This document shows positions 47,850 through 58,349 of a stretch of 64,000 nt of DNA, piece after piece. The DNA is taken from positions 10,801,216-10,865,215 of the forward strand of contig NC_134433.1 of the NCBI RefSeq assembly GCF_030867145.1, given 5' to 3'. Numbering within the stretch: the stretch's first letter is position 1; each line of letters begins with the position of its first letter. Below the pieces are notes generated by a model. It made no database searches, was not told where the DNA came from, and was given only the letters and a program-made list of their open reading frames with translations. The position numbers and the translations under genes were made by a program. Source of the stretch: Opisthocomus hoazin. Taxonomy: Eukaryota; Chordata; Aves; Opisthocomiformes; Opisthocomidae.

Positions 47850-49000
47850 GGGGAAGCCCCGGGGTCTGCGGTGCTTCCTTCGGGGAGGGGAGAGCCCGGG
47901 GGTTTGGCTAAAGCATCCCGGTATCACCCGAACCGCTGGTACAGAGCACTGAGGGGTAAGGGGGGGGAAAGGGGGTCGGGGGGGGAGGCTTCTGCCCTGA
48001 GCCGGAGCTGGGGGAAGGCGGACGGGGCCGGCGCCGGGCGCTGCCCCGACACGGGGGGGCTCAATGTTTGCCGTGGTCAATATTAACATCCAAGTATTGA
48101 TTGGGATAAGTCTGGAAAGCCCAAGCTAAAGTCAGTTTTTAGGCCAGCACGGGAGCACCCCCCCCCCAACTTCTTCAGCCTCGCAGCGGCAGCCCCGGCA
48201 AAGCCCCCCCCCCCCCGCCGGGACCGAGACCTCCCGCTGCCCCCCCCGCCCCAGCCCCGGCGTGCTTAGGGAAGGAAGAAAAATAAAAATAATGCTTAAC
48301 GTACTACTGAAAGCGAGCTTTGCGGGCCAGCAACACCCCCCCCCCCCCCGAAATCCTCCCCCTCCTCACGCACCGTCTCCTGACGCCGGTTCCTTGCCGA
48401 GCCGGGGGCCTCAGCTCGCTGCGGGCAGCCGGGGGCCGCCGGTGTGTGTCCCCCCCTCCCCGGGGCCGCCGGTGTCGGTGTGTCCCCCCCCTCCCCGGTG
48501 CCGGCCGCTGCCGCCCGCTCAGCGCTGCCCGCCGCCGGGCCAAAAATAAAGCGGGCCGGGAGCTGGCGGCGGGCGGGGGGGCATGGCGGGGCGCGGCGCC
48601 GAGCGGGTTCCCCCCCCGGGGGTGGGCGATGGGGGGGGAGAGGCCGTACCCCCCCGGGAAAGCGCGGGGAGGTGCGGCGGCGGGGGGCGGAAGGGCCGCG
48701 GAGGGTGCGGGACTTCCTCCGGCGGGGTTAACCCTTGGCGGTGCGGGGCCCGGCGGGAGGGCCGAGTCGGTGTCCCGTCCCGTCCCGTCCCCGTCCCCCC
48801 CCCCGGGGCTGCTGCTGCTCTCCCGCCCCGGCGAGGTGCGAAGGGCGGCACCGGCCGCGCCGGGCTTGGCCCGGGGTCTCCGCCCCGGGGGGCTTTCGGG
48901 GGCGTCTGCGGCAAACTGGGCACCAGGGGCAAACTGGGCACCAAACCGGGCGTTTCTGGCCCGAACCGTTCTTCCTTCTGTTCGGCAGCACGGTGGAGCT
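47850..49000. promoter_or_regulatory. CpG island upstream of PHKG1
   Basis: More than 1 kb of very GC- and CpG-rich sequence with long C and G runs. An AT-rich CCAAAAATAAAG element at about 48539-48550 stands alone inside it and could act as a TATA- or MEF2-like site. The likeliest owner is PHKG1 (minus strand, about 2 kb upstream of its start codon), but no first exon could be defined, and an unannotated plus-strand transcript is also possible. Confidence 0.5.
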
Positions 49001-49108
49001 CCTGGCAGCTGGGACCCGAGCCCCAGCAGCGCAAGGGAGGCTTCTCCTGTCACCACCAAAGGTGGCTGTGGCCTCGCCTGCCATGCTGCAGGCAGCCCTT
49101 CCCCATTC

Positions 49109-49250
49109 TCATAGAATCAGAGACTGGTTTGCTGTGGAAGGGAGCTTACAGATCATGGAGTTCCACCCCCCACCACGGGCAGGGACCCTTCCACCAGCCC
49201 AGGGTGCTCAACGCCCCGTCCCGGGCTTGGACACTGCCAGGGAGGCAGCA
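49109..49250 (-). mobile_element. CR1 LINE 3' fragment, reverse orientation
   Basis: The plus strand reads TCATAGAATCAGAG and then GGAAGGGAGCTTACAGATCA and GGGCAGGGACCCTTCCACCA, the reverse complement of the CR1 3' end. It is about 140 bp with moderate decay. Confidence 0.88.
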
Positions 49251-50203
49251 GCCACAGCTGCTGAACTCTGGTTTTCTCTCCCCACCTCCAGGAACTGCAG
49301 ACGAGAGCTGAGGGCTCCCGGGAAGAGGCAGAACACCCAACAGCACAACGGCAGTGCGGGAAATACAGGTCACGCTATGCAAGTATCGGTAACGGGACTT
49401 GCGCTTTTCAGTGCAGGGCTGCTCCCCGCCGCTGTCCGTGAGAACACGCCGTCCGTCCGTCCTCACAGCCCTCCCTGCGCTGCGCAGGGCTTACCCCACC
49501 CCTGCAGCGCTTACTCTGCAGGCTCCAGGTATTTTATTTTAGCAGAGCATGAACCGGCTGCTCCCTCTGATGGAAAAGAGGGCTTGCACTTGCAAATACT
49601 TTTTAAATGGAGATGATTATTTTTTCTTCACGTGGCAGCAGCAGCAGCCTTGTCACCTGCCTGCGGCAGGGCCGAGGAGGAGAAGGCCGCGGCAGCCTGT
49701 GGCACCACCTCCTGATGGGCCGGTCCGCGACTCCCACCGCAAGATGGAGGGAGGGAAACCAGCAGCCTCGGCTCGCCTTACTGGGAACTGCGAGTCTGGT
49801 GTAGGAAAGCGTCACCTCAGAAGCACACGGCTGCGGGATGGAGCCCAGGGTTGCTCAGGTAACGGCCGACCACGGGGATCCTCTCAGCGGAGGGGAAGAT
49901 GTTTCTCAGAATCTCTTGAATCTGAGACGAGCTTGTTTTTAAAGACAGGACAGGAGGCAGTTGGGGAACAGGGACCACTGCACGCAGACCAGCATGGACC
50001 CAAACACAGCCTCCCTCGTCACTACGTATTTCGATCAGCAGTGGAGTTCAAACGCTGAAGCAGGAGTCTGGTAACCGCCAAGCTACGGATGTTCTGAGCT
50101 CCTGCAGCTCCAGCCCTTCAGCAGCCTGCCAGGATCGGTTCTCGCCTGCTCACCCTTCAGACTCAACTCCCAAGTCCACTGAAGCAAGGTACTTCTAGAG
50201 AAG

Positions 50204-50428
50204 TTTATTTATACACCATATCGCTTACATTCAACACAACGATCAGCAAGCCCGTTAACCCAAATTAGCTCATTCTGCTTTATTGTTCATTCTTCCATTT
50301 TGTGCTAAATCAATTTGCTGCTGTAAGTTTATCACATCTGTAGCGGCTATGGGAGGAATCAAGCCACGGGGAGGACAACAGTGTGAATACATGAACTAAC
50401 AAGATACCAGACAGCTTTAGACTTTATT
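50204..50428 (-). other. CHCHD2 3' UTR polyadenylation signal cluster
   Basis: The minus strand shows AATAAA at 50423-50428, 50279-50284 and 50204-50209, about 70, 215 and 290 bases after the CHCHD2 stop. Any of them could end the transcript. Alternative use is plausible. Confidence 0.6.
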
Positions 50429-50496
50429 ACTGAAGCTTTTTTTCATTCATAGGTCAGTTCTTCTAAGATGGTCTCCAGCAACCTTGTTCTGAAGGC

Positions 50497-52499
50497 TTAG
50501 GCCAAACCTGTAAGGTAAGGAGTTATCACAGTTACAAATTTTGAACCCCTAAATGGCAGGTGGTCTTCCTTGCTGTAAGGCAGGGGTACATGTTAGGGTG
50601 TTATCTCTCCCCTCGTCCGTTTGCTGGGAAGTGCTGAGCTGCACACCAGCAGTCCTCCCGGACACCAGCACTGGGCAGTCTCCTCTCCCCCAGGTCAGTT
50701 GTGCCGAACAGGCGGTTGCTACAGGCCACCAAGGCTATGCTGATCCTCCAGGCCTGCTGCCACCACTCCCCCGAGCTGCCCGCTTCAGCCCACGCACCAG
50801 CCCGGCTTCAGGAATTCACACTCCCTCCGCCCCACCACCTCCAGCTACACGTGCAGGATCAGATCAACAGCAGCTTGCTTTAGCCGACTCCAGTGCACGT
50901 GCTCTGTCTCAATAATTTTACCGCTTAGCTCATTCGGCAGCTGCCTGGCAGCACTGTGTACTTACCATTAGCAAACCTGCATTGCTTCAGTACTTCACTG
51001 AAGCCCTCGCACAGCTTGAGGTCCGTCTGGTTCTGCGCACATTCCAGGAATTGCTTCATCTCATACTGGCAAGGACCAAACTGCGACTGCTGCTGCTGGG
51101 GGTAGGCAGGCTGTGCTGCCTGCGGCTCCTGAAAGGGCAGACACCGCCGTCAGCGCCCTGGCAGCGCAGCCGCACCCCCCAGTACTGCTTGCTGTGTATT
51201 TCTTCCCTGTGTTTCAGTCAAAATGTTCTGTTACTACTTAAATGGAAAATAAGTAATGGGCTGAAGTGCAAAATAGTTTCCACCAGCAGCACGACACATT
51301 CAGAACAGTTTTTTAAGTTATGAACACTCAGGCAACTCTGGAGAGCATCTGGGCGAGGTAACAGTGTCCTGTTAATGTTTGAGCAGAACATAAAGGTCTT
51401 GCAACAGACCTTACCATCACCTGACCTGGAACACTGAAGTCCTGTCTGAATCAGAGGGGTAGTACTGTCTAAAACAACACTACCACGAGCACATATTACT
51501 CATGTGTTCCTTTGAGCTACCTTTAAGATGCTCAAGGTCACTGTGGTTGTTACTCTGGAGACTGAGCCAGTAAAGTCACCCCAGTTTTCCCAGCCACAAT
51601 GTGTGTGGTCTTTATGTCTACAGCAATGACATCAGCCTACACATAACTGATGTCCCAAGTTAACTGTGTCTCATTAGTTGGTGTCCAGCTGGGCTTTCTC
51701 TTACCTGGTAAGTAATATCAGGCCTCGCAGCTTCAGAGCTGCTTCCTCCACCAAATCCTCCTGTAAGCGCATGACCTATGGTATGGCCGACAGCAGAGCC
51801 CACGGCGACTCCGGCAGCGGTGGTAGCCATCTGTGCCATCAGCCCAGGCTGCTTTGGTGCCGGAGCAGCCACAGCAGAAGCCGGTGCCGCTGCTGGGACA
51901 GGCGCCCGAGCAGCAGGAGCCGGCGACGCAGCTCTCATTTGTGGCGCCCGACTGCAAGGAACATAAAGAGAAACCTCCCGTCACCGCTCCCAACTCAAAC
52001 CGGGCAGAGGCCGCCCGGGTGCAGGGTGCAAGCACCCGCAGTTCCTCCTCGTTACACCCTGCAGTTGACAGCAAGAACTAAGCGTTCTGGTGATTTATGC
52101 ACAACAGAGGAAGGTTTACGGGCTGCCTTGGGGCTGTTTTAAAGACCAGCCGCCGCCCCACACCCCAAAGGGCTGCGGGAAGTCAGATACAAGCTAAAAA
52201 TGGCGGATCAGACGGGGCCTCAGCGCTCAGGCGCCGGATGGCCGGGCCCTGCGGCGCAGCGAGCGCTGAGGAGCTCCCCTTCCCTCCCCGCAACGCGCCG
52301 ATCCCGCTGCATCGAGCTCAAAGCAGCGGGGCCAACCACCCCCCCCCCCCCCCGCGGTGAGCCACCCGGCCCCGCAATGGCGGCAGGGCCTCTGCGGCCT
52401 ACACGGGGCGGGGGAGAGGGGAGCGGAGAAGGCGCCCAGCGGCCCTCACCTGGCGGGCGGTGCCACGCGGGACGTGCGGCTCCGGCCGCCCCTCGGCAT
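50497..52499 (-). CDS. CHCHD2: CHCHD2, twin-CX9C mitochondrial protein, complete, four exons
   Basis: CHCHD2 acts in the mitochondrial intermembrane space (MICOS/cytochrome oxidase support, anti-apoptotic) and, under stress, in the nucleus as a transcription co-factor. Minus-strand exons: 52450-52499 (ATG at 52499), 51705-51951, 50966-51128 and 50497-50507 (only GT TTG GCC TAA). Total 471 nt, or 156 residues (human 151), with phases closing. The N-terminus [17 protein letters not shown] is basic and presequence-like. An Ala/Pro-rich linker and a glycine-rich hydrophobic helix ([16 protein letters not shown]) follow. The CHCH domain shows both CX9C pairs: [11 protein letters not shown] and [12 protein letters not shown] Gln-rich run precedes it. 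CHCHD10 is the close paralogue, but [11 protein letters not shown] and [11 protein letters not shown] with this neighbourhood fit CHCHD2. Confidence 0.97.
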
Positions 52500-52690
52500 G
52501 GCGGCGGGACGGGACGGGACGGACGAGGCGAGGTGGCTGAGGAGATCGGACGGGGCCCAGACCCGCCGGCCGCGCCGCTGAAGGTCACCCAACACCCGCC
52601 GCGCGCCTGCGTCACGGCCGTAGCGCGCTGAGCCGGGGAGGGCGGTGCTTGCGCAGGCCCCGCCCTCTCCCCCGCCCGCCTGAGGCGCTC
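52500..52690. promoter_or_regulatory. CHCHD2 CpG-rich promoter
   Basis: CpG-dense sequence upstream of the CHCHD2 ATG. It contains TTGCGCAGGC at about 52649-52658, close to an NRF1 site as expected for a mitochondrial gene, a CCTGCGTCACGG element and GC boxes. It may also fire in the plus direction (see the ORF at 52695). Confidence 0.6.
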
Positions 52691-52694
52691 CGCC

Positions 52695-52997
52695 ATGGCC
52701 TCCTCATGGCCCCTGTGTGAAAAGAGGCGGTTAAACCGCGTCGAAACGCGGGCCTGCCCCGCTGGGGAGGCCCGGAGGCGGCAGGCGGGCACCGTGAAGG
52801 AGCTGCTAAAAGCCCTTCGGCCTCTCCCCGAGTTGCTGCGTCGCGCCCAAAAGGCTGGGGTTTCCACCCGGAGAGGAGCCAGGGCACCTCCCGGCCCCCT
52901 CAGTGCCAGGCACCAGACCACCGGCCCGGGCCGCACGGTGATACCCGTAAATGTAAAATTGCCACTTGCCAGAGCGATTGTAATTAAACTAAAGTAG
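52695..52997 (+). CDS. Unassigned 100-codon ORF divergent from CHCHD2
   Basis: An open frame of 100 codons starts at an ATG in CGCCATGG, a strong initiation context, about 200 bp from the CHCHD2 start on the opposite strand. The product is basic (Arg/Lys-rich, for example CEKRRLNRVETRACP) with no domain, signal peptide or membrane segment recognised. It ends about 8 bp before the solo LTR. High GC alone can hold a frame open, so this may be chance or a divergent promoter transcript. Confidence 0.2.
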   Translation: MASSWPLCEKRRLNRVETRACPAGEARRRQAGTVKELLKALRPLPELLRRAQKAGVSTRRGARAPPGPLSARHQTTGPGRTVIPVNVKLPLARAIVIKLK

Positions 52998-53005
52998 GTC
53001 CTTGC

Positions 53006-53512
53006 TGTTGTGAGAAGACAGGAAAGCTCTTAAGATAGAGAGACCCCTAAATAATGTTATTTGGACAGCTCAGCCTTGGGAGGGCAGATACACCAAGCTG
53101 CAGAGATAAATAGGCACCAAGAGGGCAATGAGACCAGAACAAAACAGCCTGGAAGGACACGGTAAACTGATCTTAGAACTGAGTCTGCTCAGAAACAAAG
53201 GTCAGCCAGCGGACACTGTGATGAGGAGTATAAGCCTTCATCTTAGGACCCCCAAAGACCACCCGAGGACGCTAACAGATATGCGTGAAAGACATTAATA
53301 TATGCTAATTAGTTATTGGAAAAATCAATATGCTAAGCATTTCTCGGAAATATAATGAATATGTATACTGTGACTGTATTTAACCTGAAATGACAGGGTG
53401 CTTGGCACGCACGTTTGGAGGAGAGATCCCCCGTGTGCCCGGCGCTGCAATAAATAAATAAATACCTGCTTAATAGCCCTCTGAGTGTTGGGTCTGCAAC
53501 TCTGGCTTTTCA
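53006..53512 (+). mobile_element. Solo LTR of an avian endogenous retrovirus (ERVL-like)
   Basis: About 0.5 kb with the layout of an LTR: a TG start, an AT-rich U3, a GGAGAGATCCCCCGTG block, an AATAAA-type polyadenylation signal near 53448 and a U5 ending near CA. The U3/R sequence resembles LTRs that are common in bird genomes. No internal coding region or second LTR is seen, so it is a solo fossil produced by LTR recombination. Borders are approximate, and target-site repeats could not be confirmed. The sequence looks moderately old. Confidence 0.75.
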
Positions 53513-53748
53513 TGGCATCAACGGGCTCTGCAGGTTTGTGTTTTTCGAGGCATTGCCTGTATTCTGAGGGATGTCTTTTTAAATTAATGTATTAATTAAT
53601 TCACTGTTTTTATGCACAGCATCTGTACCGTGGGATAACTCACTCCAGCACCGCAGTCGCCAGTTGCTCCAGCCAGGCCTGATCCTGCCCCGGCTGTCCC
53701 TGCGGGTGGGTCTGCACTCCTCAATCAGGGTTTGGAAGGTGGCAGCTC

Positions 53749-53774
53749 TTTTTTTTTTTGAAAAAAAAAAAAAA
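53749..53774. repeat. Oligo(T)-G-oligo(A) inverted run
   Basis: Eleven T, one G, then fourteen A form a near-perfect 11-bp palindrome that could fold as a hairpin or cruciform. The flanks continue purine-rich after it. Confidence 0.9.
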
Positions 53775-54847
53775 GGAAAAAGAAGGCTGGGAGGTTTGTG
53801 GACAGATGGTGAAAGATGGCTTGAAAAGACGGGTGTTGCGTTGTGTAGGGAAGGGAACACAATAAAAATAGCAAATGGAAGAGAATAAAACTCAGGCCTT
53901 CTACTGTGTAGTCATGATACTAGGTTCAGAGCTGTTACAGTACAGCGAATGGCACTGCACTTTGTTAAATGGAGGGAGTTCTTTAGACAAAACACAAATG
54001 ATTATTGGAAGATGCTATGAGTTATGAATCTTAGCAGAGCTTTAGAAAACTGTTATTTAAGAAGGGTAAGGAGAAGGGCACAAGTCATGTCATATAACTT
54101 AGAATATAATTAAAATATGTCCCTAGAGTTTACTACCTGAGTCCAGCTGTACCAGTGGTAAAACTGTTCTGCTGGAATCTGATGCCTGCTTACTCAGTTA
54201 ATACAGCACACAAGTCGTTTGGGTTTTTTCCTGATCTGAAACCCATTGAGAAGGGTCCACATGACTAACGTGCGCAGGATTAGACCTAACGAGTTAATAA
54301 ACTCTCAAATTAGGCTCAAAAGAAAGTGAAATTTCAAACACCTCCATTTCCCATTATAAGCAAGCACCTTGCTGTTTATCCTTAAGGGTACCTATACACA
54401 CGTTCATCCACAAAATGCAATTGCTGCCCTGCAACATGATCACTGCATTATAAAGCCATTGTCATGGCAAAAAATTGCATGTTTACAACTTCTTCAGTTG
54501 TAAGGGAGGTCGCTACCAGTCATTTCAACATCTTGAATGTAAGGGGATGTAACTATTGTCCGGTGAAGGAAGCGTCAATATTGTGAGTTTATATAGCAAT
54601 GACAATCCAAAAGCAAAGCTTTGGTCAGAAAAGCAGTCACTGTTGGTGTAGAAATTATTAGGAAATAACTATAAACAATATATGATATTCAGAACAGTGG
54701 CATCGCGTAAGTTCAGACCGCTGGCGTTGCTGCAGGAGCTCGTCTCTGCACACCGCTTCTGTCCGGTTCTTCTGCTCTTGGCCTCCCTCTATTCCGGCTG
54801 ATCCTCAGCAGCTCTGGGCTTGGGGTTGTGTCAAATGCCGGTGGGTG

Positions 54848-54928
54848 CGTAGCAGGCACGGTGGTGACGGGGTGGCGGTTGGACTTGATGATCTGAGAGG
54901 ACTTTTCCAACCGTAATGATTCTATGAA
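54848..54928 (+). mobile_element. Short CR1 LINE 3' tail
   Basis: About 80 bp reading GGTTGGACTTGATGATCTGA, TTTTCCAACC and ending AATGATTCTATGA is the terminal part of a CR1 element in plus orientation. Confidence 0.88.
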
Positions 54929-56399
54929 GCATTACGAGTTTTGCACTCCAGACAGGCAGGAAGTAATTCCCTTGGGATTTGGCACTCTCCTGCAGCCGGC
55001 CGGGTGGATGGCTCCCGCAGTAAGGCCGAGCGGCTCAGAGGCAGGGCAGGGCATGGCCGAGCTCAGTCCTGCTCCTGCACCCGCTGCGGCCAGCCCGAGC
55101 CATGCTCCCAGGGCCCAGCGTCCCATGGCGTCCATTTGGTTGACAAAAAGGAAAAGCTTTGAGTAGACCTCATCTTTTTTAAGCACCAGGCTGTAAATAT
55201 ATGAGATGGGGTGGTTTGTTTTCCTGCAGCTTTAGTACATCTGTCATTTTTCTGTTGCCCCCTTCTGTCTTAGGCATCTCCACTCATCTTCCGTTGTCCC
55301 TCTCCCTTGTTCCCACTGATAGCAGAAGGCACAGCATAGACAGGAGATTTTAAATTTAGTTTATGTGCTAGCAACTATTGATTAATGATTTTCTCAACTC
55401 TTTTGAATGAATACTTTTCCATTTCCCATTTATTGCTGGCAGAGGGATTCCTTCCTGTCGCTGAAGTCATTTTGCAACACATCTCTGAATTTGTTTTGTT
55501 TTGCAGAACAATGAAGGCAGGGATGGTGTAGCTGGCGACATGAATGAATGCTGCCATTGTGCTTGGTCCTCCTGCCTTCCCTGGGAAAACTCGCGGAGCT
55601 TCGTTTTATACCGACTCGCTTTTCCGTCTGCTCATGCCCAGCAACAGTGCACGTGCGAGGAAATGGGGAAGGGGAGGAGAACAAATGGCCGGTGGCCATC
55701 CTCAAAATAAAGCAACAATGGTGGCTATGGTGGGTGCTTGAAGTAAGCAACGATTATTTTATCTTCAGCTGCTGTATGACTTCGTGTTGGTAGAGCAGAG
55801 ACATCAGCTGGTTCTTAAGCTACAGCCAGACAAGGACTGGTGCTGCGGAGCTGTGCGAAAGCAGACCCAGCCCTGGTTGTCGTTGGTTGTACCCGTCTGA
55901 TTCCAGCAGCGCTGTTGACTCGCAGGTCTGCCGGCTATTTTTAGAGGTGTGATGCGAATGTGATCCCAGATCTGGGAAACAGATGATGAAATCCCGATGC
56001 TCAAGTGCGAGGCGTGCTCTTCCAGAGATACGGCTGAGGGGCGCTTGGGGGAATCCATCGCGGAGCTCCAGGCTATGGTGTGCGCTAGGAAAAAACACAT
56101 TTTTAATGCGCTTTTTGTCTCGCTTGTCCGAATGATGCCCCCCAGAAAATCTCCTGATAACCTCTGGGAAGGCAGCAGGCCCTCGGCCAGGTCGCTCTAC
56201 TCGGGAGGCACCAGCTGGGCTCTGTGGCTGCAGGCCGCGGCTTTGGCTCATTCTCTCCAGAATCACGGAAAAACCCTGGAGCGCTCACTGCAGCACCTGC
56301 CCGAGAGACCAGCGTCGCCCCCCGCGCCCCAGATCTGAGGAAAAAGGGGGGAAAAAGTCTGATTTTCCCGCTGAATTCGGGGCCGGGGGTGGGGTGGGG

Positions 56400-56638
56400 A
56401 GGGGGCACGCCGCAGTGCCGCCCGCTGGCCGCCAGGCGGCGCCACAACCGCCCGCCGCGCCACGCCCCCTCTTCCCCCGCCCCGGCCTGACGTGACGTCG
56501 TCGCGGAGCGCCACGTCCGGCGCGGTCGACGGGGCGGGGCGGGAGGGGCGCGCCCGCCCAGCGAGCCAATGGGCTGCGGGCGCGCGTGCGCGGCTCGCCG
56601 GGCGCGCGTCGCGGGCTGAGGCGGAGGGAGGGGGTAAG
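56400..56638 (+). promoter_or_regulatory. VKORC1L1 CpG-island promoter
   Basis: GC-dense sequence just upstream of the VKORC1L1 ATG. It has tandem CRE/ATF-like sites (TGACGTGACGTCG at 56488-56500), a CCAAT box at 56566-56570 and GC boxes (GGGGCGGGGCGGG near 56531). No TATA box is seen. Confidence 0.75.
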
Positions 56639-56832
56639 ATGGCGGCGCCCGTCCTGCTGCGAGTGTCGGTGCCGCGCTGGGAGCGGGTGGCCCGCTCCGC
56701 GGTGTGCGCGGCCGGCATCCTGCTCTCCCTCTACGCCTGCCACCTGGAGCGGGAGAAGGGCCGCGACCTTCACTACCAGGCCTTGTGCGACATCAGCGAG
56801 CGCGTCCGCTGCTCCGCAGCCATCACCTCCAG
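56639..56832 (+). CDS. VKORC1L1: VKORC1L1, vitamin K epoxide reductase complex subunit 1-like 1, exon 1 only
   Basis: VKORC1L1 is an ER membrane enzyme that reduces vitamin K epoxide and supports antioxidant vitamin K recycling. Exon 1 encodes the first 64 residues plus two bases of an Arg codon, then a GTGAGG donor. The start [20 protein letters not shown] is almost identical to mammalian VKORC1L1 and differs from VKORC1. The first membrane helix ([13 protein letters not shown]) is present. The luminal loop carries Cys50 and Cys58, the loop cysteines that pass electrons to the active-site CXXC, which is in a later exon outside the window. The rest of the gene lies to the right. Confidence 0.96.
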
Positions 56833-58306
56833 GTGAGGCGGGGATGGGACCCGCCGGCGCCGCCGCCTCAGGCCGCCGCGGGGAGAAGGAGCTGAGGGCG
56901 CGGGAAGCGGCGGGGCCGGGCCCCGGAGCGCAGTCCCCGGCGCCTCAGGGGCTGCTGGGGGGTCCGGCGCGGCGCTCTCAGGGGGGCGGCGGCTGGAGGG
57001 CTCGGCCGAGCGGGCAGGAGGCTGCGGGCCGGGGCTCCTCCCGGGGAGGGCTGGCCTGGGGCGCGGAGGGGCTGGGCCTGCGCTGGGGGCCGCGGGGCGG
57101 GCGGGCCTCGGAGAGGGGTGCCGGGGCTCCTGGTTTAGGCAGCCCCTGCGGCGGAGGGCCGCTGCTGTGGGAACGGCTGTGCTTCGGGATCGCTGCGGGC
57201 CGGAGGGCGAGGCACCTGCGATTTCTGCCTTGTAATCAGCGGCAGTTAATTGGAGTGACAGGCGTTTCAGTGGCAGACGCAACGTGGAGTAAGATGCTGT
57301 AGGTGTGACTAGTGGTTGAGGCCAACATAAACATGTACAACTGTAGATGATTGGCTTTGGGTTGTTTTAATTGGAGTATCCGAATTGCATTATCATTGTA
57401 ATGTTACTTGGCAGCACAGGAGATTTCCGTCATGATACAGAGAAAGTGCTCACTTCAAGAGAGATTGGGCAGCAAAAGCCCAGTCCAAATCCTGATTTAT
57501 TTTACAGGTTTTCTGTCAGTAATTACTTTAGAAGTTGTTTTCTAAAGGTTGGTGTTTCTTACTTCTGTTAGGAGAGTCGATGTATAAATTTTAATATGCT
57601 CCTACTTTGTCTTGTTAAGGAACTAGTCAACTGAATTACAGTAACGAAAAGACAACTGCTAGCAGTATAAACATGCTACAGGAGATACTTTTGGCTGTAA
57701 TTTGGGCAAGAAACTCCTAAAAGCGTATTCTCAAGTATTTCAACTGAAGAGATAAAATGATTTGTCAGCAGTCTTAAAACTGCTCTGTGCATATATATAT
57801 ATGGGTGTGTGTATATGTGTATAGACGTATAAAGACATGTGCAAAAGTATCCACTGGTAAGGAGCTGGGAAAGGGAGAGTTTTGGTTCTTCAAAAAGTAT
57901 GTATGTGTTAAATACTTCCTTTTTTAAATTATAATTTTGTGATTATCATGTTAGTGCCTTCAGCTGAATCGGTACTTGAGATTTTAAAAATATTTTCTCT
58001 CTCAGTGTAACCTGGATGAAAGCTGTCACAGTTTTTGGGAAGGTACTTGCTGTATTATCATAACAAGCCAGTGGGGGAGAGTTAAGGTGGAAGCTGGTTA
58101 AATTGTTCAGGTGAAACATACAGGAAACTTTTATTCTTAGAATCACTTCTGTGGTGGCAGAAGTGGGATTGTGTTATGTGACAGAGAGGTGTGTCTACAG
58201 ATGTCTGGAAGGAGGCTCTTGGGATTGAATGAGGGCTTCAACTCTGCTTTTCTGTCTGTCGTCAGATATCTTCAGTTTGTGAAGGTGCTTGTTCATGTCT
58301 CTATTT

Positions 58307-58349
58307 GAGAAGTGTCCTGAAATGAGAAGTGTCCTGAAATGAGAAGTTT
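58307..58349 (+). repeat. 17-bp tandem repeat, about 2.5 copies
   Basis: The unit GAGAAGTGTCCTGAAAT occurs twice exactly and a third time in part. It is simple slippage inside the VKORC1L1 intron. Confidence 0.9.

Larger units (their letters stand above)
46077..50200. other. Region between PHKG1 and CHCHD2
   Basis: About 4.1 kb that should hold the noncoding first exon and promoter of PHKG1 and the 3' flank of CHCHD2. It includes small tandem ATCTGAAA repeats near 46735-46765, a strong CpG island at 47.9-49.0 kb and a reversed CR1 fragment at 49.1 kb. The long open frames here are a consequence of high GC and match no known family. Confidence 0.55.
53513..56399. other. Intergenic region between CHCHD2 and VKORC1L1
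   Basis: Mostly AT-rich sequence without a recognisable gene. It holds a T11/A14 inverted run at about 53750-53774, a short CR1 tail at 54.9 kb and some GC-richer patches near 54.95-55.15 kb and 55.5-55.7 kb with only short, family-less frames. Confidence 0.6.

Noticed and set aside
48304-49616. Several frames of 170-293 codons between PHKG1 and CHCHD2
   Set aside because: They overlap each other on both strands in a CpG island, are Pro/Gly/Arg-rich with no domain, and one runs into a CR1 fragment.
55484-55760. Acceptor-like TTTTGTTTTGCAG followed by an open stretch, as an exon
   Set aside because: No matching donor or conserved peptide. The frames are short and mutually overlapping.
56417-56443. 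GCTGGCCGCCAGGCGGCGCC as a CTCF site
   Set aside because: The core deviates from the CTCF consensus at a key position and lies in a GC-rich island where such matches arise by chance.
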